DNA of 64,000 bases from Sellimonas caecigallum. Lineage in GTDB: Bacteria; Bacillota; Clostridia; Lachnospirales; Lachnospiraceae. The stretch lies in contig NZ_CP173660.1 of NCBI RefSeq assembly GCF_045038405.1, forward strand, positions 2,108,001 through 2,172,000, read 5' to 3'. The notes under the pieces are model-generated. The model searched no databases. It was given only the letters and a program-made list of their open reading frames with translations, and had not been told where the DNA came from. Position 1 is the stretch's first letter; each line of letters starts with the position of its first letter. A program made the translations under genes and the position numbers. Of this stretch, positions 7,816-16,791 are shown in pieces.

Positions 7816-8751
7816 ATGAAGAGAGTTTTAGCAGTTATGCTTACCGTTTTGCTGGCAGCAGGCCTCCTGTTCGGATGCGGAAGAGGAGACAGAGTAAAGA
7901 AAAACGGTTTTGGGCTTTATTATCTGAATCGAGATAAGACAGAACTTGTAAAAGTTCCGTACGAAATCCAGTCGGAGGAAATGGAAGAGCAGATTTCGGA
8001 AGTCCTTGGCAAGTTGGTTTCCCCGGATGCAGACGCGGAAGACTACTATACGCCGTTTAAAAAAGGAGTTAAGATTGAGCAGGCAGTAATAGACGGAAAG
8101 CAGGTTCAGGTCCATTTCAATAAGAAATATAGCTCGCTGAAAAGTTCGGATGAGGTGCTTTTGAGAGCATCTGTCGTAAAGACGCTTGTTCAGATCAGCG
8201 GAGTTTCGTATGTGTCTTTCTTTGTGGGAGGCGAGCCGCTTATGGGAGCGGACAATAATCCGATAGGGCTTATGAGGGGCGAAGATTTTGTCCAGAATAT
8301 CGGGTCTTCTCTCCACTCATACGAGACGGTAACGCTGACGCTCTATTTTGCCAACAAAAATGGGGACAAGCTTGTGGAAGAGACGGTAAGCAACGTCCGA
8401 TATAATACGAATATCTCGATGGATCGGCTGATCCTCGAACAACTTTTAAAAGGGCCTGCGTCCTCGGACGCATACCCGACCGTACCTCAGAATGTCAAAA
8501 TACTCAGCGTCTCGACGAAAGATCAGGTCTGCTATGTGAATTTTGACAAGGAACTCTTAAATGTCAAGACAAACGTAAAGCCGGAAGTGCTGATCTATTC
8601 CATCGTGAATTCCATAACGGCAGGAGGAAGCACAAGTCAGGTGCAGATCTCCATTAACGGGGAGAGTAATATCAATTTCGGAGAGAGCGTGAAACTTGAC
8701 AAGCCGCTGTCCAGAAATCTGGATATTGTGGAAGGAGAAGAAAAAGAGTGA
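7816..8751 (+). CDS. GerMN-domain lipoprotein
   Basis: A 311-residue lipoprotein with a signal ending at lipobox LFGC (Cys21). Two copies of a GerMN-type domain follow, roughly residues 55-165 and 180-300; the second is clear (TLTLYFANKNGDKLVEE...LLKGP...VCYVNFDKEL). GerMN domains occur in the spore germination protein GerM and in the actinobacterial lipoprotein LpqB, where the gene follows the MtrAB two-component system. Here too it directly follows a kinase gene (12 bases), so a role as accessory to that sensor is a reasonable inference. AGGAGGA at 7804-7810 marks the start. It ends in a GTGA overlap with comEC. Confidence 0.88.
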   Translation: MKRVLAVMLTVLLAAGLLFGCGRGDRVKKNGFGLYYLNRDKTELVKVPYEIQSEEMEEQISEVLGKLVSPDADAEDYYTPFKKGVKIEQAVIDGKQVQVHFNKKYSSLKSSDEVLLRASVVKTLVQISGVSYVSFFVGGEPLMGADNNPIGLMRGEDFVQNIGSSLHSYETVTLTLYFANKNGDKLVEETVSNVRYNTNISMDRLILEQLLKGPASSDAYPTVPQNVKILSVSTKDQVCYVNFDKELLNVKTNVKPEVLIYSIVNSITAGGSTSQVQISINGESNINFGESVKLDKPLSRNLDIVEGEEKE

Positions 8752-10964
8752 GAAAAAGACCGCTCATGACAGCGTGCATTCTTTTTCTGATGATAAGGTA
8801 TATGATCTTTCTGGCGGGAGAAGAAGGAAATCTCCCGCCAGAAGTGTATTCCATGGAAGGAAAGAGCGTGTGCGTAACCGGAGTCATAGAGGAGAAAACC
8901 AGACGGGAGAAAGGCCCCACATGGTATATCCGCTCGGGGAAAAGCAGGTATGTCTTATATGACTCAAAAGAAAGAGATCTGAAGATTGGAAATTCTATCC
9001 AGGTAACAGGTGTCTTTTATCTATTTGACAAAGCGTCAAATCCAGGGGAATTTGATTCCCGTTCTTATTATCAGAGACAACAAATCTACGGAAGCATCAT
9101 TCCGAAAACAATCAAATTGAAAGACGACAACATCATATACTGGAAAGAATGGCTCTTCCGGCTTCGGGAAAGTTGGAAAGAAGAACTTATACGCAGGCTG
9201 GGTCAGGACAAGGGCGCGGTTTTGTCAGGCATTTTGCTGGGAGATAAAAGCAGCATGGAGCCGGAGACGAAAGAGCTGTATCAGAAAAACGGGATCGCAC
9301 ATCTTCTGGCGGTTTCGGGGCTCCACGTCTCTTTTGTGGGCGTATTTGTATACAAGCGTGCGAGAAAGGCGGGGATACCTTTTGCTGCAGCGGCGGCAGC
9401 CGGTATGTCAGTGCTCCTCCCGTATGCGGTCATGACTGGATTTTCTGTGTCTGCCAGGAGAGCTGTCCTCATGTTTGCATGCCGCATGGGGGCGCAAGTG
9501 TCCGGAAGAGTCTACGATATGCCGACAAGCCTTGCACTTTCAGCCGCCGTGATATTGGGACTGGAACCTTTGTATCTCAAGGATGCAGGTTTCCTGTTGT
9601 CTTTTGGGGCGATCCTTGCTCTGTGGGGCGGGGGAGACATAACGCGAAGACAAAGAGAGAGGGCGGAGGAAAGGAGGGAAAAGAAGACGATATCGGAGCC
9701 TCTGAAAATGAAAAAGAAGCCGGGATTTTTGGCAAAAATCCGTGAGGCTGCGTGGTCTGGATTTTGCGTGCAAGCTCTGACATTTCCGGTACTTTTATCT
9801 TCCTACTACGAATTCCCGCTTTATTCCATCCTTATAAATATGTGGGTTATTCCGATGATGTCTGTTGTCATGGGAGCAGGACTTTTCGGGAGCATTCTCT
9901 GTGTCGTTTGTCCGTTTCTGGCAGATGTCCCGCTTGCTGCGGCAAAGGCGGTGCTGTCCTTCTATGAATGGAACTGTCAGATTATGCTGAAATTTCCGTT
10001 TGCAAGGGTAATTACAGGATGTCCTGCCTTGTGGCAGTCGGCACTGTATCTTCTGGTCATAATTCTTATCTTTTTCGGTGTAGCCAGATGGAAAAAGAAA
10101 ATTCTTGTATCGATATTTCTGTTTGCCGGGATCATACTTCTTGGAAATTGGAAGACATTCGATTGCCGGATGGAAGTGACTGTGGTAGATGTAGGCCAGG
10201 GAGACGGGATCTTTATCAAAAGTCCGGGCAATAGGAACATCCTGATCGACGGGGGAAGCACAACCGAGGAAGAACTTGCAAAATATACGCTGGAACCCTT
10301 CCTTGAAAGCAGAGGAGTCGGAGAACTGGACTACGTCTTTGTATCCCATGGGGATGAAGACCATATAAGCGGGATACGGGATATGCTAAAACGCCAGGAA
10401 GTAGGGGTAAAGATCCACTGTCTGGTCCTGCCCGAAAAGCGGCTCTGGGATGAAGTGTTGCTAGAACTTGCCCGGGAAGCGGTCAGACAGAAAGTGGAGA
10501 TAAAAGAAATCCGGGAAGGAGAGACTGTCTGGGACAAAAAGGGGATGGAGATCCGATGCGTCGGTCCGTCCTCATCCTACGACGGAGAAAAAGGAAATGC
10601 CGCATCCATGCTTCTCAAATTGACTTACGGGAACTTTTCCATGCTTTTTACCGGGGATATGGAAGGAGACGGGGAAGAGAGCTTTCTCGCAGATATGAAA
10701 CGTCGGCAGACGTATTCCATCCTGAAAGTGGCCCACCATGGATCGAAGGGAGGAACGACGGATGAATTCCTGAAAAAGAATCATGCGGGATTGGCAGTGA
10801 TCTCAGCCGGGCAGGGCAACCGGTATGGGCACCCGTCCAAGGAGACGGTAAAGCGGCTTGAAGAACAAAATATCCCATATCTTTGTACGAAAGAATGTGG
10901 AGCCATTACCGTCCGGACAGATGGGGAGACGATGACTGTAGAAAAATATTTGGGGGATCAGTAA
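8748..10964 (+). CDS. comEC: ComEC/Rec2 DNA internalisation channel
   Basis: Polytopic protein of 738 residues that passes single-stranded DNA through the membrane in transformation. It has an N-terminal OB-like soluble part (about 30-130), the Competence domain with many membrane helices (about 180-460, including HLLAVSGLHVSFVG), and a C-terminal metallo-beta-lactamase-type domain (about 475-738) with the metal motif SHGDEDH (His534 first), GDME and VAHHGSKG. Such a domain is thought to degrade the non-transforming strand. The start is GTG 8748, overlapping the upstream TGA. With comEA this suggests at least part of a natural transformation apparatus; pilus genes are not in this window. Confidence 0.95.
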   Translation: MRKRPLMTACILFLMIRYMIFLAGEEGNLPPEVYSMEGKSVCVTGVIEEKTRREKGPTWYIRSGKSRYVLYDSKERDLKIGNSIQVTGVFYLFDKASNPGEFDSRSYYQRQQIYGSIIPKTIKLKDDNIIYWKEWLFRLRESWKEELIRRLGQDKGAVLSGILLGDKSSMEPETKELYQKNGIAHLLAVSGLHVSFVGVFVYKRARKAGIPFAAAAAAGMSVLLPYAVMTGFSVSARRAVLMFACRMGAQVSGRVYDMPTSLALSAAVILGLEPLYLKDAGFLLSFGAILALWGGGDITRRQRERAEERREKKTISEPLKMKKKPGFLAKIREAAWSGFCVQALTFPVLLSSYYEFPLYSILINMWVIPMMSVVMGAGLFGSILCVVCPFLADVPLAAAKAVLSFYEWNCQIMLKFPFARVITGCPALWQSALYLLVIILIFFGVARWKKKILVSIFLFAGIILLGNWKTFDCRMEVTVVDVGQGDGIFIKSPGNRNILIDGGSTTEEELAKYTLEPFLESRGVGELDYVFVSHGDEDHISGIRDMLKRQEVGVKIHCLVLPEKRLWDEVLLELAREAVRQKVEIKEIREGETVWDKKGMEIRCVGPSSSYDGEKGNAASMLLKLTYGNFSMLFTGDMEGDGEESFLADMKRRQTYSILKVAHHGSKGGTTDEFLKKNHAGLAVISAGQGNRYGHPSKETVKRLEEQNIPYLCTKECGAITVRTDGETMTVEKYLGDQ

Positions 10965-10979
10965 AACATAAAACTACCT

Positions 10980-11546
10980 TCAGCGCTGGGTTTTCATCGC
11001 ATTCAAAATAAGGGAAAAAGTCAGCTTGGCCATATGATGAGGACTTGCTTCATGCCCTCCGGACAGCCATGTCTTGATAAGTCCCACGCATCCGGACAGA
11101 CAGAATGAGTAGGCGTATTTCAAATTTCCCATTTTATCAGGGAAGGTATCGCGAAGGACTTTCAGACTGTGCTCAGAAAGGAGCTCTTCGATTCTGTGGA
11201 GAAAGGAGATATCGCCGTTTTCTCCAAGAAGGGCTGAGCAGATCTCTTTGTTTGCTGCCAGTATAGAAAAGATATCCTCAATAAACGAAAAACTATTTTC
11301 CCCAAAAGGGCTGACAGGATGAGCGTGTATCGCTTCATCGATCTTTTGTACCAGTTCATCTTCAATCTGCTCCATCATGTCGTAGATGTCCCGGTAATGC
11401 AGGTAAAACGTGGAGCGGTTGATGTCTACCCTGTCCGTGAGCTCTTTTACCGTGATATCATTGATTCCTTTTTCTTCCAGAAGCTCCGCCAGACCTTTTC
11501 TTAGGCAGTCCTTCGTCTTTTTTACTCTTCGGTCAGTTGATGCCAT
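10980..11546 (-). CDS. TetR/AcrR-family transcriptional regulator
   Basis: A 188-residue regulator with an N-terminal TetR helix-turn-helix (residues about 12-55: LAELLEEKGINDITVKELTDRVDINRS in outline, then TFYLHYRDIYD) and an all-helical ligand domain, C-terminal type resembling TetR_C_8. It is convergent with comEC (15 bases apart) and divergent from the YhgE/Pip gene. A promoter on this strand is formed by TTGTTT and TATAAT (complement of 11598-11603 and 11576-11581, 16-base spacing). Palindromic repeats at 11714-11752 are probable operators, so it is likely the repressor of the divergent gene. Confidence 0.92.
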   Translation of the reverse strand: MASTDRRVKKTKDCLRKGLAELLEEKGINDITVKELTDRVDINRSTFYLHYRDIYDMMEQIEDELVQKIDEAIHAHPVSPFGENSFSFIEDIFSILAANKEICSALLGENGDISFLHRIEELLSEHSLKVLRDTFPDKMGNLKYAYSFCLSGCVGLIKTWLSGGHEASPHHMAKLTFSLILNAMKTQR

Positions 11547-11575
11547 AGTGTTGCCTCCTTATTATCATAAATACC

Positions 11576-11603
11576 ATTATAAATCTAAAAAAATTATAAA
11601 CAA
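11576..11603 (-). promoter_or_regulatory. Promoter of the TetR gene
   Basis: On the minus strand TTGTTT (11603-11598) and TATAAT (11581-11576) are separated by 16 bases, 30 bases upstream of the regulator's start codon. Confidence 0.55.
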
Positions 11604-11659
11604 CAGACATGATATCCTGCAGATGTCGATTAATCATCAGGAAGTCCATGATCTGCTGG

Positions 11660-11688
11660 TTGTCTTTTCTTTTTTGTTTCAGTATAAT
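11660..11688 (+). promoter_or_regulatory. Promoter of the YhgE/Pip gene
   Basis: TTGTCT (11660-11665) and TATAAT (11683-11688) with 17-base spacing. The operators start about 25 bases downstream, so a bound repressor would block early elongation. Confidence 0.5.
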
Positions 11689-11713
11689 TCATGCTGCGAA
11701 GAAAATCAACACA

Positions 11714-11752
11714 ATGTCTATTAATAAACATATGTCTATTAATAGACATATG
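11714..11752. promoter_or_regulatory. Tandem TetR-type operators
   Basis: Two abutting 18-base palindromes, 11714-11731 and 11732-11749, differ at one base (AAACAT against AGACAT in the right arm). The second is perfect and extends to a 24-base perfect palindrome, 11729-11752, with arms CATATGTCTATT and AATAGACATATG. They lie between the divergent TetR and YhgE/Pip genes. Confidence 0.7.
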
Positions 11753-11782
11753 CATTGAAACAAAAGAAGGGAGATATTGGAT

Positions 11783-14101
11783 ATGATAAGACAGGAGTGG
11801 AAGAAACTTATACACAGCAAAATATTGATGCTGGTAGTTATTGCAGTCATTGCGATTCCATCTGTTTATACGACTTTGTTTCTTGGATCTATGTGGGATC
11901 CTTATGGGAAGGCAGATCAGCTGCCGGTGGCTGTAGTAAACAAAGACAGACCGGCTGTGTACGGGGAAGAGAAGCTGGAGATCGGAAAGAAATTGACTGA
12001 AGAACTGAAAAAAGACCGTTCTCTTGATTTCCGGTTTACCGATGAAAAGGCCGCACAAAAGTGGCTGGCGAATGGAGACTGCTACATGGTCATGACGATC
12101 CCGGAAGATTTCTCTGCCAATGCAGCCACACTTACACAGGAAACACCGAAAAAGATGGAGATTTTCTGCGAGACAAATCCGGGGACAAATTATATCGCTT
12201 CTAAGATGAGCGGGACGGCGATGAAAGAAATTAAAAGTTCTGTCCGAAAGGAAGTGACAAAGGTTTATGCCCAGGTGCTTTTTGACAGTATGCAGAAAGC
12301 AGAGAAAGGAATGAAACAGGCTTCAGAGGGGGCTGATAGCCTGGAAAAGGGGGCAGAAAAAGTTGTAGATGGAAATAATGTGCTCACACAGAATCTGGAC
12401 AGACTTTGTGACAGTACACTGATGTTTCAGGAAGGAAGCGAAACTCTGGCGGAAGGTATCCGGCAATATACCGGTGGACTTAAGGAAGCAGAAAAAGGGG
12501 CGGTACAGCTGGAAGAAAATCTGGTACGTCTGTCCGGTGCGTACGGAGATCTTTCCCGTGGAGTGTCTGATTTACAAAACGGAACAGGAAAGCTAAAATC
12601 TGGTCTTCAGAGTGTGGTAGGAGAAGAATACGGAAATTCCACATCTCTGGCGGAAGGATCCAGGAAGATTTCGGAAGGCATGAAACAGATTTCCAAAGTT
12701 TTAAATCAGACTCCAGATACCGCGGCGATTTCTTCCCTGGCCGCAAAACTGCAAGGCATTTCGCAAGCTCTTGGGAATACCGCGGATTTTTCCAATCCGT
12801 CCGAGTTAAAGGAGAAGCTGGAAAATGCCCAGATAACGGGGGAAGTACAGACACTGGCAGAAATCGCAAAGGAGGCTGTCGATGCGGCAGAAAAGAATTA
12901 CCAGGAAGGTAACAATATGGCAAAACAGATGAGGGATGCGGCGACTGCCCTCAGCAGTACAGCCAAACTGCTGGAAAATACAGCGGGAAGTCTTGAAGGA
13001 ACACAACAGCTGAAAACCGCTGCAGAGATGCTCAGGCAGCAGTCAGAGATTCTGGCAGAAGGAGTGCAGGATTATACGGAAGGAGTCAACGCAGCTTCAG
13101 ACGGAAGCGCAATCCTTTTTAATGGGATGAATACCTTCCAGGATTCGGCAGAACAGATCGGGCAGGGAATCGAGGCTATAAAACAAGGATCCGGCGCTCT
13201 TACAAAAGGAACTCAAAAATTGGCAGAAGCCGCTTTGACTATGACACCTGGGGCTGAACGTCTGGCAGATGGAGCAGGACAGATCGCAGACGGAGCGAAC
13301 GCTCTTTTTGAAGGAAGCAGCAGTTTGGGAGAAGGGATGGGTACCATCCGGGAAGGAGCTGACATACTGGCGAAAAATCTGAAAGAGGGGACGCAGAAAT
13401 TAGGAAGTATAAATACAGGAAGTTCTGTTGTCGATATGTTTGCAGCTCCCGTGGACACAAAGGAAACAGAGATGACAGTCATGCCGAACAATGGTCATGC
13501 CATGGCACCTTACATGATGTCGGTAGGGTTATGGGTAGGGTGCATCGCGTTCAGCCTCATGTATCCTCTGAACAGTTTCAGCGGGAAACTGCGCTCTGGG
13601 AGAGAATGGTGGTTCAGTAAGGCATCGGTACTTTATTTTGTGGCAGTCGCCCAGGCTATCGTTATGGTTCAGGCGCTGTACTTGTTTGACGGTTTCCGCC
13701 CTGTCAGGTGGGGACAGACGGTGCTGACGGCCTGTGTGGCATCGCTTGCATTTATGTCTGTCATGTATTTCTTTACCAGTTTTCTGGGAAAAGTGGGAAG
13801 TTTTCTGATGTTGATCTTTATGGTTGTGCAGCTTTCCGGGTCCGCAGGGACATATCCGGTGGAAGTATCTGGAGATTTTGTACCGCTGCTTCATCATTTT
13901 GTACCGTTTACTTACACAGTAAAGGCATTTCGAAGCACGATAAGCGGAGGAGAAAGTGTGACAGGATGTCTGATTTTTCTGGCCATCCTGTTCATGGCCT
14001 TCTCGCTCCTGGCTGCGGTGCAGTTTCGGATCCGTGCGGCAAAGCTCAAAAAGAATAAGCCGCTTTTGTCTGACTGGCTGGAAGAACACGGTCTAGCGTA
14101 G
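11783..14101 (+). CDS. YhgE/Pip-type membrane protein, ABC2-like, putative exporter
   Basis: A 772-residue membrane protein. Residues about 15-40 form one helix, followed by an extracytoplasmic part of some 550 residues rich in Gly-spaced coiled repeats (for example EGADSLEKGAEKV, ADGAGQIADGANALFEGS), then five to six membrane helices (about 575-760) of the ABC2 type. YhgE/Pip proteins include phage receptor Pip and are often controlled by an adjacent TetR regulator, as here, and linked to drug or toxic-compound export. The start is ATG 11783, 9 bases after GGGAG; a TTG six bases earlier is too close to that site. Confidence 0.9.
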   Translation: MIRQEWKKLIHSKILMLVVIAVIAIPSVYTTLFLGSMWDPYGKADQLPVAVVNKDRPAVYGEEKLEIGKKLTEELKKDRSLDFRFTDEKAAQKWLANGDCYMVMTIPEDFSANAATLTQETPKKMEIFCETNPGTNYIASKMSGTAMKEIKSSVRKEVTKVYAQVLFDSMQKAEKGMKQASEGADSLEKGAEKVVDGNNVLTQNLDRLCDSTLMFQEGSETLAEGIRQYTGGLKEAEKGAVQLEENLVRLSGAYGDLSRGVSDLQNGTGKLKSGLQSVVGEEYGNSTSLAEGSRKISEGMKQISKVLNQTPDTAAISSLAAKLQGISQALGNTADFSNPSELKEKLENAQITGEVQTLAEIAKEAVDAAEKNYQEGNNMAKQMRDAATALSSTAKLLENTAGSLEGTQQLKTAAEMLRQQSEILAEGVQDYTEGVNAASDGSAILFNGMNTFQDSAEQIGQGIEAIKQGSGALTKGTQKLAEAALTMTPGAERLADGAGQIADGANALFEGSSSLGEGMGTIREGADILAKNLKEGTQKLGSINTGSSVVDMFAAPVDTKETEMTVMPNNGHAMAPYMMSVGLWVGCIAFSLMYPLNSFSGKLRSGREWWFSKASVLYFVAVAQAIVMVQALYLFDGFRPVRWGQTVLTACVASLAFMSVMYFFTSFLGKVGSFLMLIFMVVQLSGSAGTYPVEVSGDFVPLLHHFVPFTYTVKAFRSTISGGESVTGCLIFLAILFMAFSLLAAVQFRIRAAKLKKNKPLLSDWLEEHGLA

Positions 14102-14134
14102 GGGAGAAGGAAAGCAAAAATTTCGGAATAAGTG

Positions 14135-14164
14135 TTTACGGAAAAAGCGGATCTATGCTAGAAT
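14135..14164 (+). promoter_or_regulatory. Promoter of holA, very close to its start codon
   Basis: TTTACG (14135-14140) and TAGAAT (14159-14164) with 18-base spacing. Transcription would start near 14171, which is the A of the holA ATG, and there is no ribosome-binding site between. Confidence 0.45.
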
Positions 14165-14170
14165 AGCGGT

Positions 14171-15148
14171 ATGAAAAGTTTGAATGAAGATTTGAAGACA
14201 GGACAATTAAAACAGGTGTATTTATTGTATGGCGAAGAGAGCTATCTAAAGAAACAGTATAAAGATAGGCTCTCTGAAGCTATGCTTCCGGGCGGGGATA
14301 CGATGAATTACCGATATTATGAAGGGAAAGAGGCGGACGTAAAGGAGATCATCGATCTGGCGGAGACGATGCCTTTTTTTGCGCCGCGAAGACTCATTGT
14401 CATGGAAGATACCGGCTTTTTCAAATCGGCATCTCAGGCCCTTGCCGATTATATCAAAACGATGCCAGAGACGACGTATTTTGTTTTTGTGGAGAGTGAA
14501 GTGGACAAGAGAGGAAAGCTTTACAAAGCCGTCAAAGACAAAGGAAGAACGGTAGAGCTTGGCCGACAGGATGCCAATACGCTGCTTAGATGGGTTCTTG
14601 GAATGATCAAAAAAGAAGGAAAACAGATCAGCCAGTCTTCTGCCACATATTTTCTTGCCAAGGTGGGGGACGATATGGAGAATATCCACGGGGAACTGGA
14701 AAAACTTTTTTGTTATACCCTGGAAAAGCCAGAGATTACCATGGAAGATATCGAGGCAGTCTGCACAACTCACATCGACAATCAGATTTTTGACATGGTC
14801 AACGCTGTGGCTGAAAAAAAGCAGAGGATGGCTCTTAGTTATTATTATGATCTTCTGGCTTTGAAAGAGCCGCCTATGCGGATTTTATATCTCATGGCCA
14901 GGCAGTTTAGGATTCTCATGGAGACATGCGATCTCCTGAAAAGAGGATATGGGAAAAAAGAAATCGCCCAGAAAGTGAAAGTACCGCCTTTTGCTGTGGG
15001 AAAATATCTGGCGCAGGGGCAGCGTTTTACAGAAAAAGAGCTTCGCCGGATACTTGAGGATTGCGCCGGGACGGAGACGGATGTAAAGACAGGAAAGCTG
15101 TCCGATACCATGGCGGTAGAACTGCTTATCATACAATACACAAGCTGA
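14171..15148 (+). CDS. holA: DNA polymerase III delta subunit (clamp-loader wrench)
   Basis: Delta subunit that opens the beta clamp during loading. The 325-residue length is typical. The N-terminus has the family pattern LNEDLKTGQLKQVYLLYGEESYL, followed by the AAA-like fold without an ATP site (residues 1-140), the lid domain, and the C-terminal collar (about 210-325, with EPPMRILYLMARQFR). In Bacillus the orthologue yqeN follows comEC and precedes lepA, and the same order is kept here. No Shine-Dalgarno sequence precedes ATG 14171; the upstream bases belong to a likely -10 element. Confidence 0.95.
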   Translation: MKSLNEDLKTGQLKQVYLLYGEESYLKKQYKDRLSEAMLPGGDTMNYRYYEGKEADVKEIIDLAETMPFFAPRRLIVMEDTGFFKSASQALADYIKTMPETTYFVFVESEVDKRGKLYKAVKDKGRTVELGRQDANTLLRWVLGMIKKEGKQISQSSATYFLAKVGDDMENIHGELEKLFCYTLEKPEITMEDIEAVCTTHIDNQIFDMVNAVAEKKQRMALSYYYDLLALKEPPMRILYLMARQFRILMETCDLLKRGYGKKEIAQKVKVPPFAVGKYLAQGQRFTEKELRRILEDCAGTETDVKTGKLSDTMAVELLIIQYTS

Positions 15149-15338
15149 CTTTGCACACAAAGACAGAAAACGGAAAATGGAGCTAACTATATAAAAATCA
15201 AGTAGTTTTTTAAAAACATTGAATTTTAGTTAGTAAAAGTATGTACTTTGAAAATATGTGAATCATTATGGATTTTGTGGCACAACAAATAGACCTTCTA
15301 AAGAAGGCTCATTGTAATAAGCTGGGTTGTAATGATAG

Positions 15339-16523
15339 CTATATCAGTAATGCAGGATCAAAACTCTGTCCGGTACTTAAAAGATGATAGATGACTCTTA
15401 AAAGTTTTCTGATACAGTGACCCTGAGCACATCTGTGACCTTTGCCTTCGGCTAACTTTTTGCTGTAATAAGCAGTGAAGACCCTGTTGTGATGGATAAC
15501 CGGCAAGATAATCTGATACAGTGTTTTTCTCAGATACCGGGAACCTTTCTTGGTGATTGCAGTATGCCGGGCGAGAAACTGACTGGATTCATAGTGATAT
15601 GGGGCGACACCGGCAAATTTAATGATTTGAGATGCTTTCGTATAGTTGCAAATATCTCCCAATTCCGCTAAAATAGAAGTACCAGAGAAGTGTGAAATTC
15701 CTGGTATGGAGAGGATAGGAGAGTTGTTTTGCAGGGAGAACTCTTCTATCTTTTTGTCTATTTCAGAAAGTTGTTCTTCTATCATTTCAATCTGACAGAC
15801 AAGATGTCTGATCTGAATTTCTTCAGCAACAGAAGAGATGCCGACAGAAGCCTTGGCTGTTGTTTTCAGCTGTTCGGCAGACAGTTGGATTCGTTTTCCG
15901 CGTCCCTCATATTCAAAACATTTCCGGATGATCCGGATATCGGAGTTTGCAATCTTTTCAGCAGAAGCAAATGTTTTTAAAACATTCATGTAAACAATGC
16001 CATACTTTGAACGGAATAAGGAATTCAATTCGGGGAATACGATATCAATGCATTTCTGAAGCCGGTTTTTGTAGATGTTTAATTCCTCTTTCAGGTTGTG
16101 ATGATGGCGTGTCAGCTGCTTTTGTTCATAAAGGTCGAAACGGTTTACTTTTGTAATGCGATAAGGCTTTTTACGCTGATTCGAGCCGATGACATCACAA
16201 ATGGTAAGAGAATCCAGGGGATCGTTTTTGGTAATGCCGCCCTGAAGTTTTCTGGTAAGGTCAGTAGTGGTTGGGTTGATCAGAGCAACCGTATAGTGCC
16301 TGTCAAGAAGATATTTGAGTAAGGCAAAGTGATAATGCCCGGTATCTTCCATGCCAATAAGAAGCTGTGATTTGGCATAGCTGCTTAGTTTTCCGATGAG
16401 TGACAAGAAACCTTCTTGATTGTTATGAAAAACAGAAGGATTTGAAAGTATTTTACCGGTTTGTTTGTCAATGATGGAGAAGATGTGTTGATGTTTGCCA
16501 ATGTCAATTCCGACTAAAATCAT
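15339..16523 (-). CDS. IS110-family transposase (DEDD recombinase)
   Basis: A 394-residue recombinase. The N-terminal RuvC-like domain carries the DEDD residues: Asp7 in VGIDIGKHQ, Glu59 in GMEDTGHYH, and the Asp pair in KNDPLDSLTICD near residues 100-108. A coiled-coil region (about 215-260, EEIQIRHLVCQIEMIEEQL) leads to the C-terminal transposase_20 domain with SIPGISHFSGTSILAELGD, and a Ser-rich stretch (HYESSQFLARHT) that should hold the catalytic serine. It appears full length and undamaged. AAAGGA precedes the start on the minus strand. The opposite orientation to all neighbours fits insertion. Confidence 0.95.
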   Translation of the reverse strand: MILVGIDIGKHQHIFSIIDKQTGKILSNPSVFHNNQEGFLSLIGKLSSYAKSQLLIGMEDTGHYHFALLKYLLDRHYTVALINPTTTDLTRKLQGGITKNDPLDSLTICDVIGSNQRKKPYRITKVNRFDLYEQKQLTRHHHNLKEELNIYKNRLQKCIDIVFPELNSLFRSKYGIVYMNVLKTFASAEKIANSDIRIIRKCFEYEGRGKRIQLSAEQLKTTAKASVGISSVAEEIQIRHLVCQIEMIEEQLSEIDKKIEEFSLQNNSPILSIPGISHFSGTSILAELGDICNYTKASQIIKFAGVAPYHYESSQFLARHTAITKKGSRYLRKTLYQIILPVIHHNRVFTAYYSKKLAEGKGHRCAQGHCIRKLLRVIYHLLSTGQSFDPALLI

Positions 16524-16791
16524 GATAATACATTCCTTTCGTAAAAAATATGTAATGTGTTATCCACAGCACTTACTTCGTAAAACCTGGTACAAGATAG
16601 GAATTCAAGACTCATCTAACTAATCATTATTTAGAAATAAGGTGTGGTAAGAACCTCCATAAAGTAGTCAAAGCCACAGGATAAAAAATACAAATCCACA
16701 TCACATATTTACATCATACAAATATAGAATACCGTAATCAACCACGGATGAAAAGGTTGATAGAAAGGAGAAGGTATATTTGTAAGTGACC
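16524..16791 (-). ncRNA. Candidate bridge RNA region of the IS110 element
   Basis: This 268-base stretch lies upstream of the transposase on its coding strand and holds no convincing gene. It contains hairpins (ATCAACC 16737-16743 with GGTTGAT 16755-16761; TTATTT 16627-16632 with AAATAA 16635-16640) and GACTCATCTAAC at 16609-16620, whose exact complement GTTAGATGAGTC spans the insertion junction at 16792-16803. A TGTGG/CCACA pair on the minus strand would enclose a loop containing ATGGAG, which equals the other flank at 15177-15182. IS110 elements are known to express a guide RNA from such a region. Precise ends are not determined. Confidence 0.45.

Noticed and set aside
16560..16568. TTATCCACA, a perfect DnaA-box sequence
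   Set aside because: Single copy inside the IS110 noncoding region with no other boxes, AT-rich unwinding element or dnaA/dnaN genes nearby; treated as chance.
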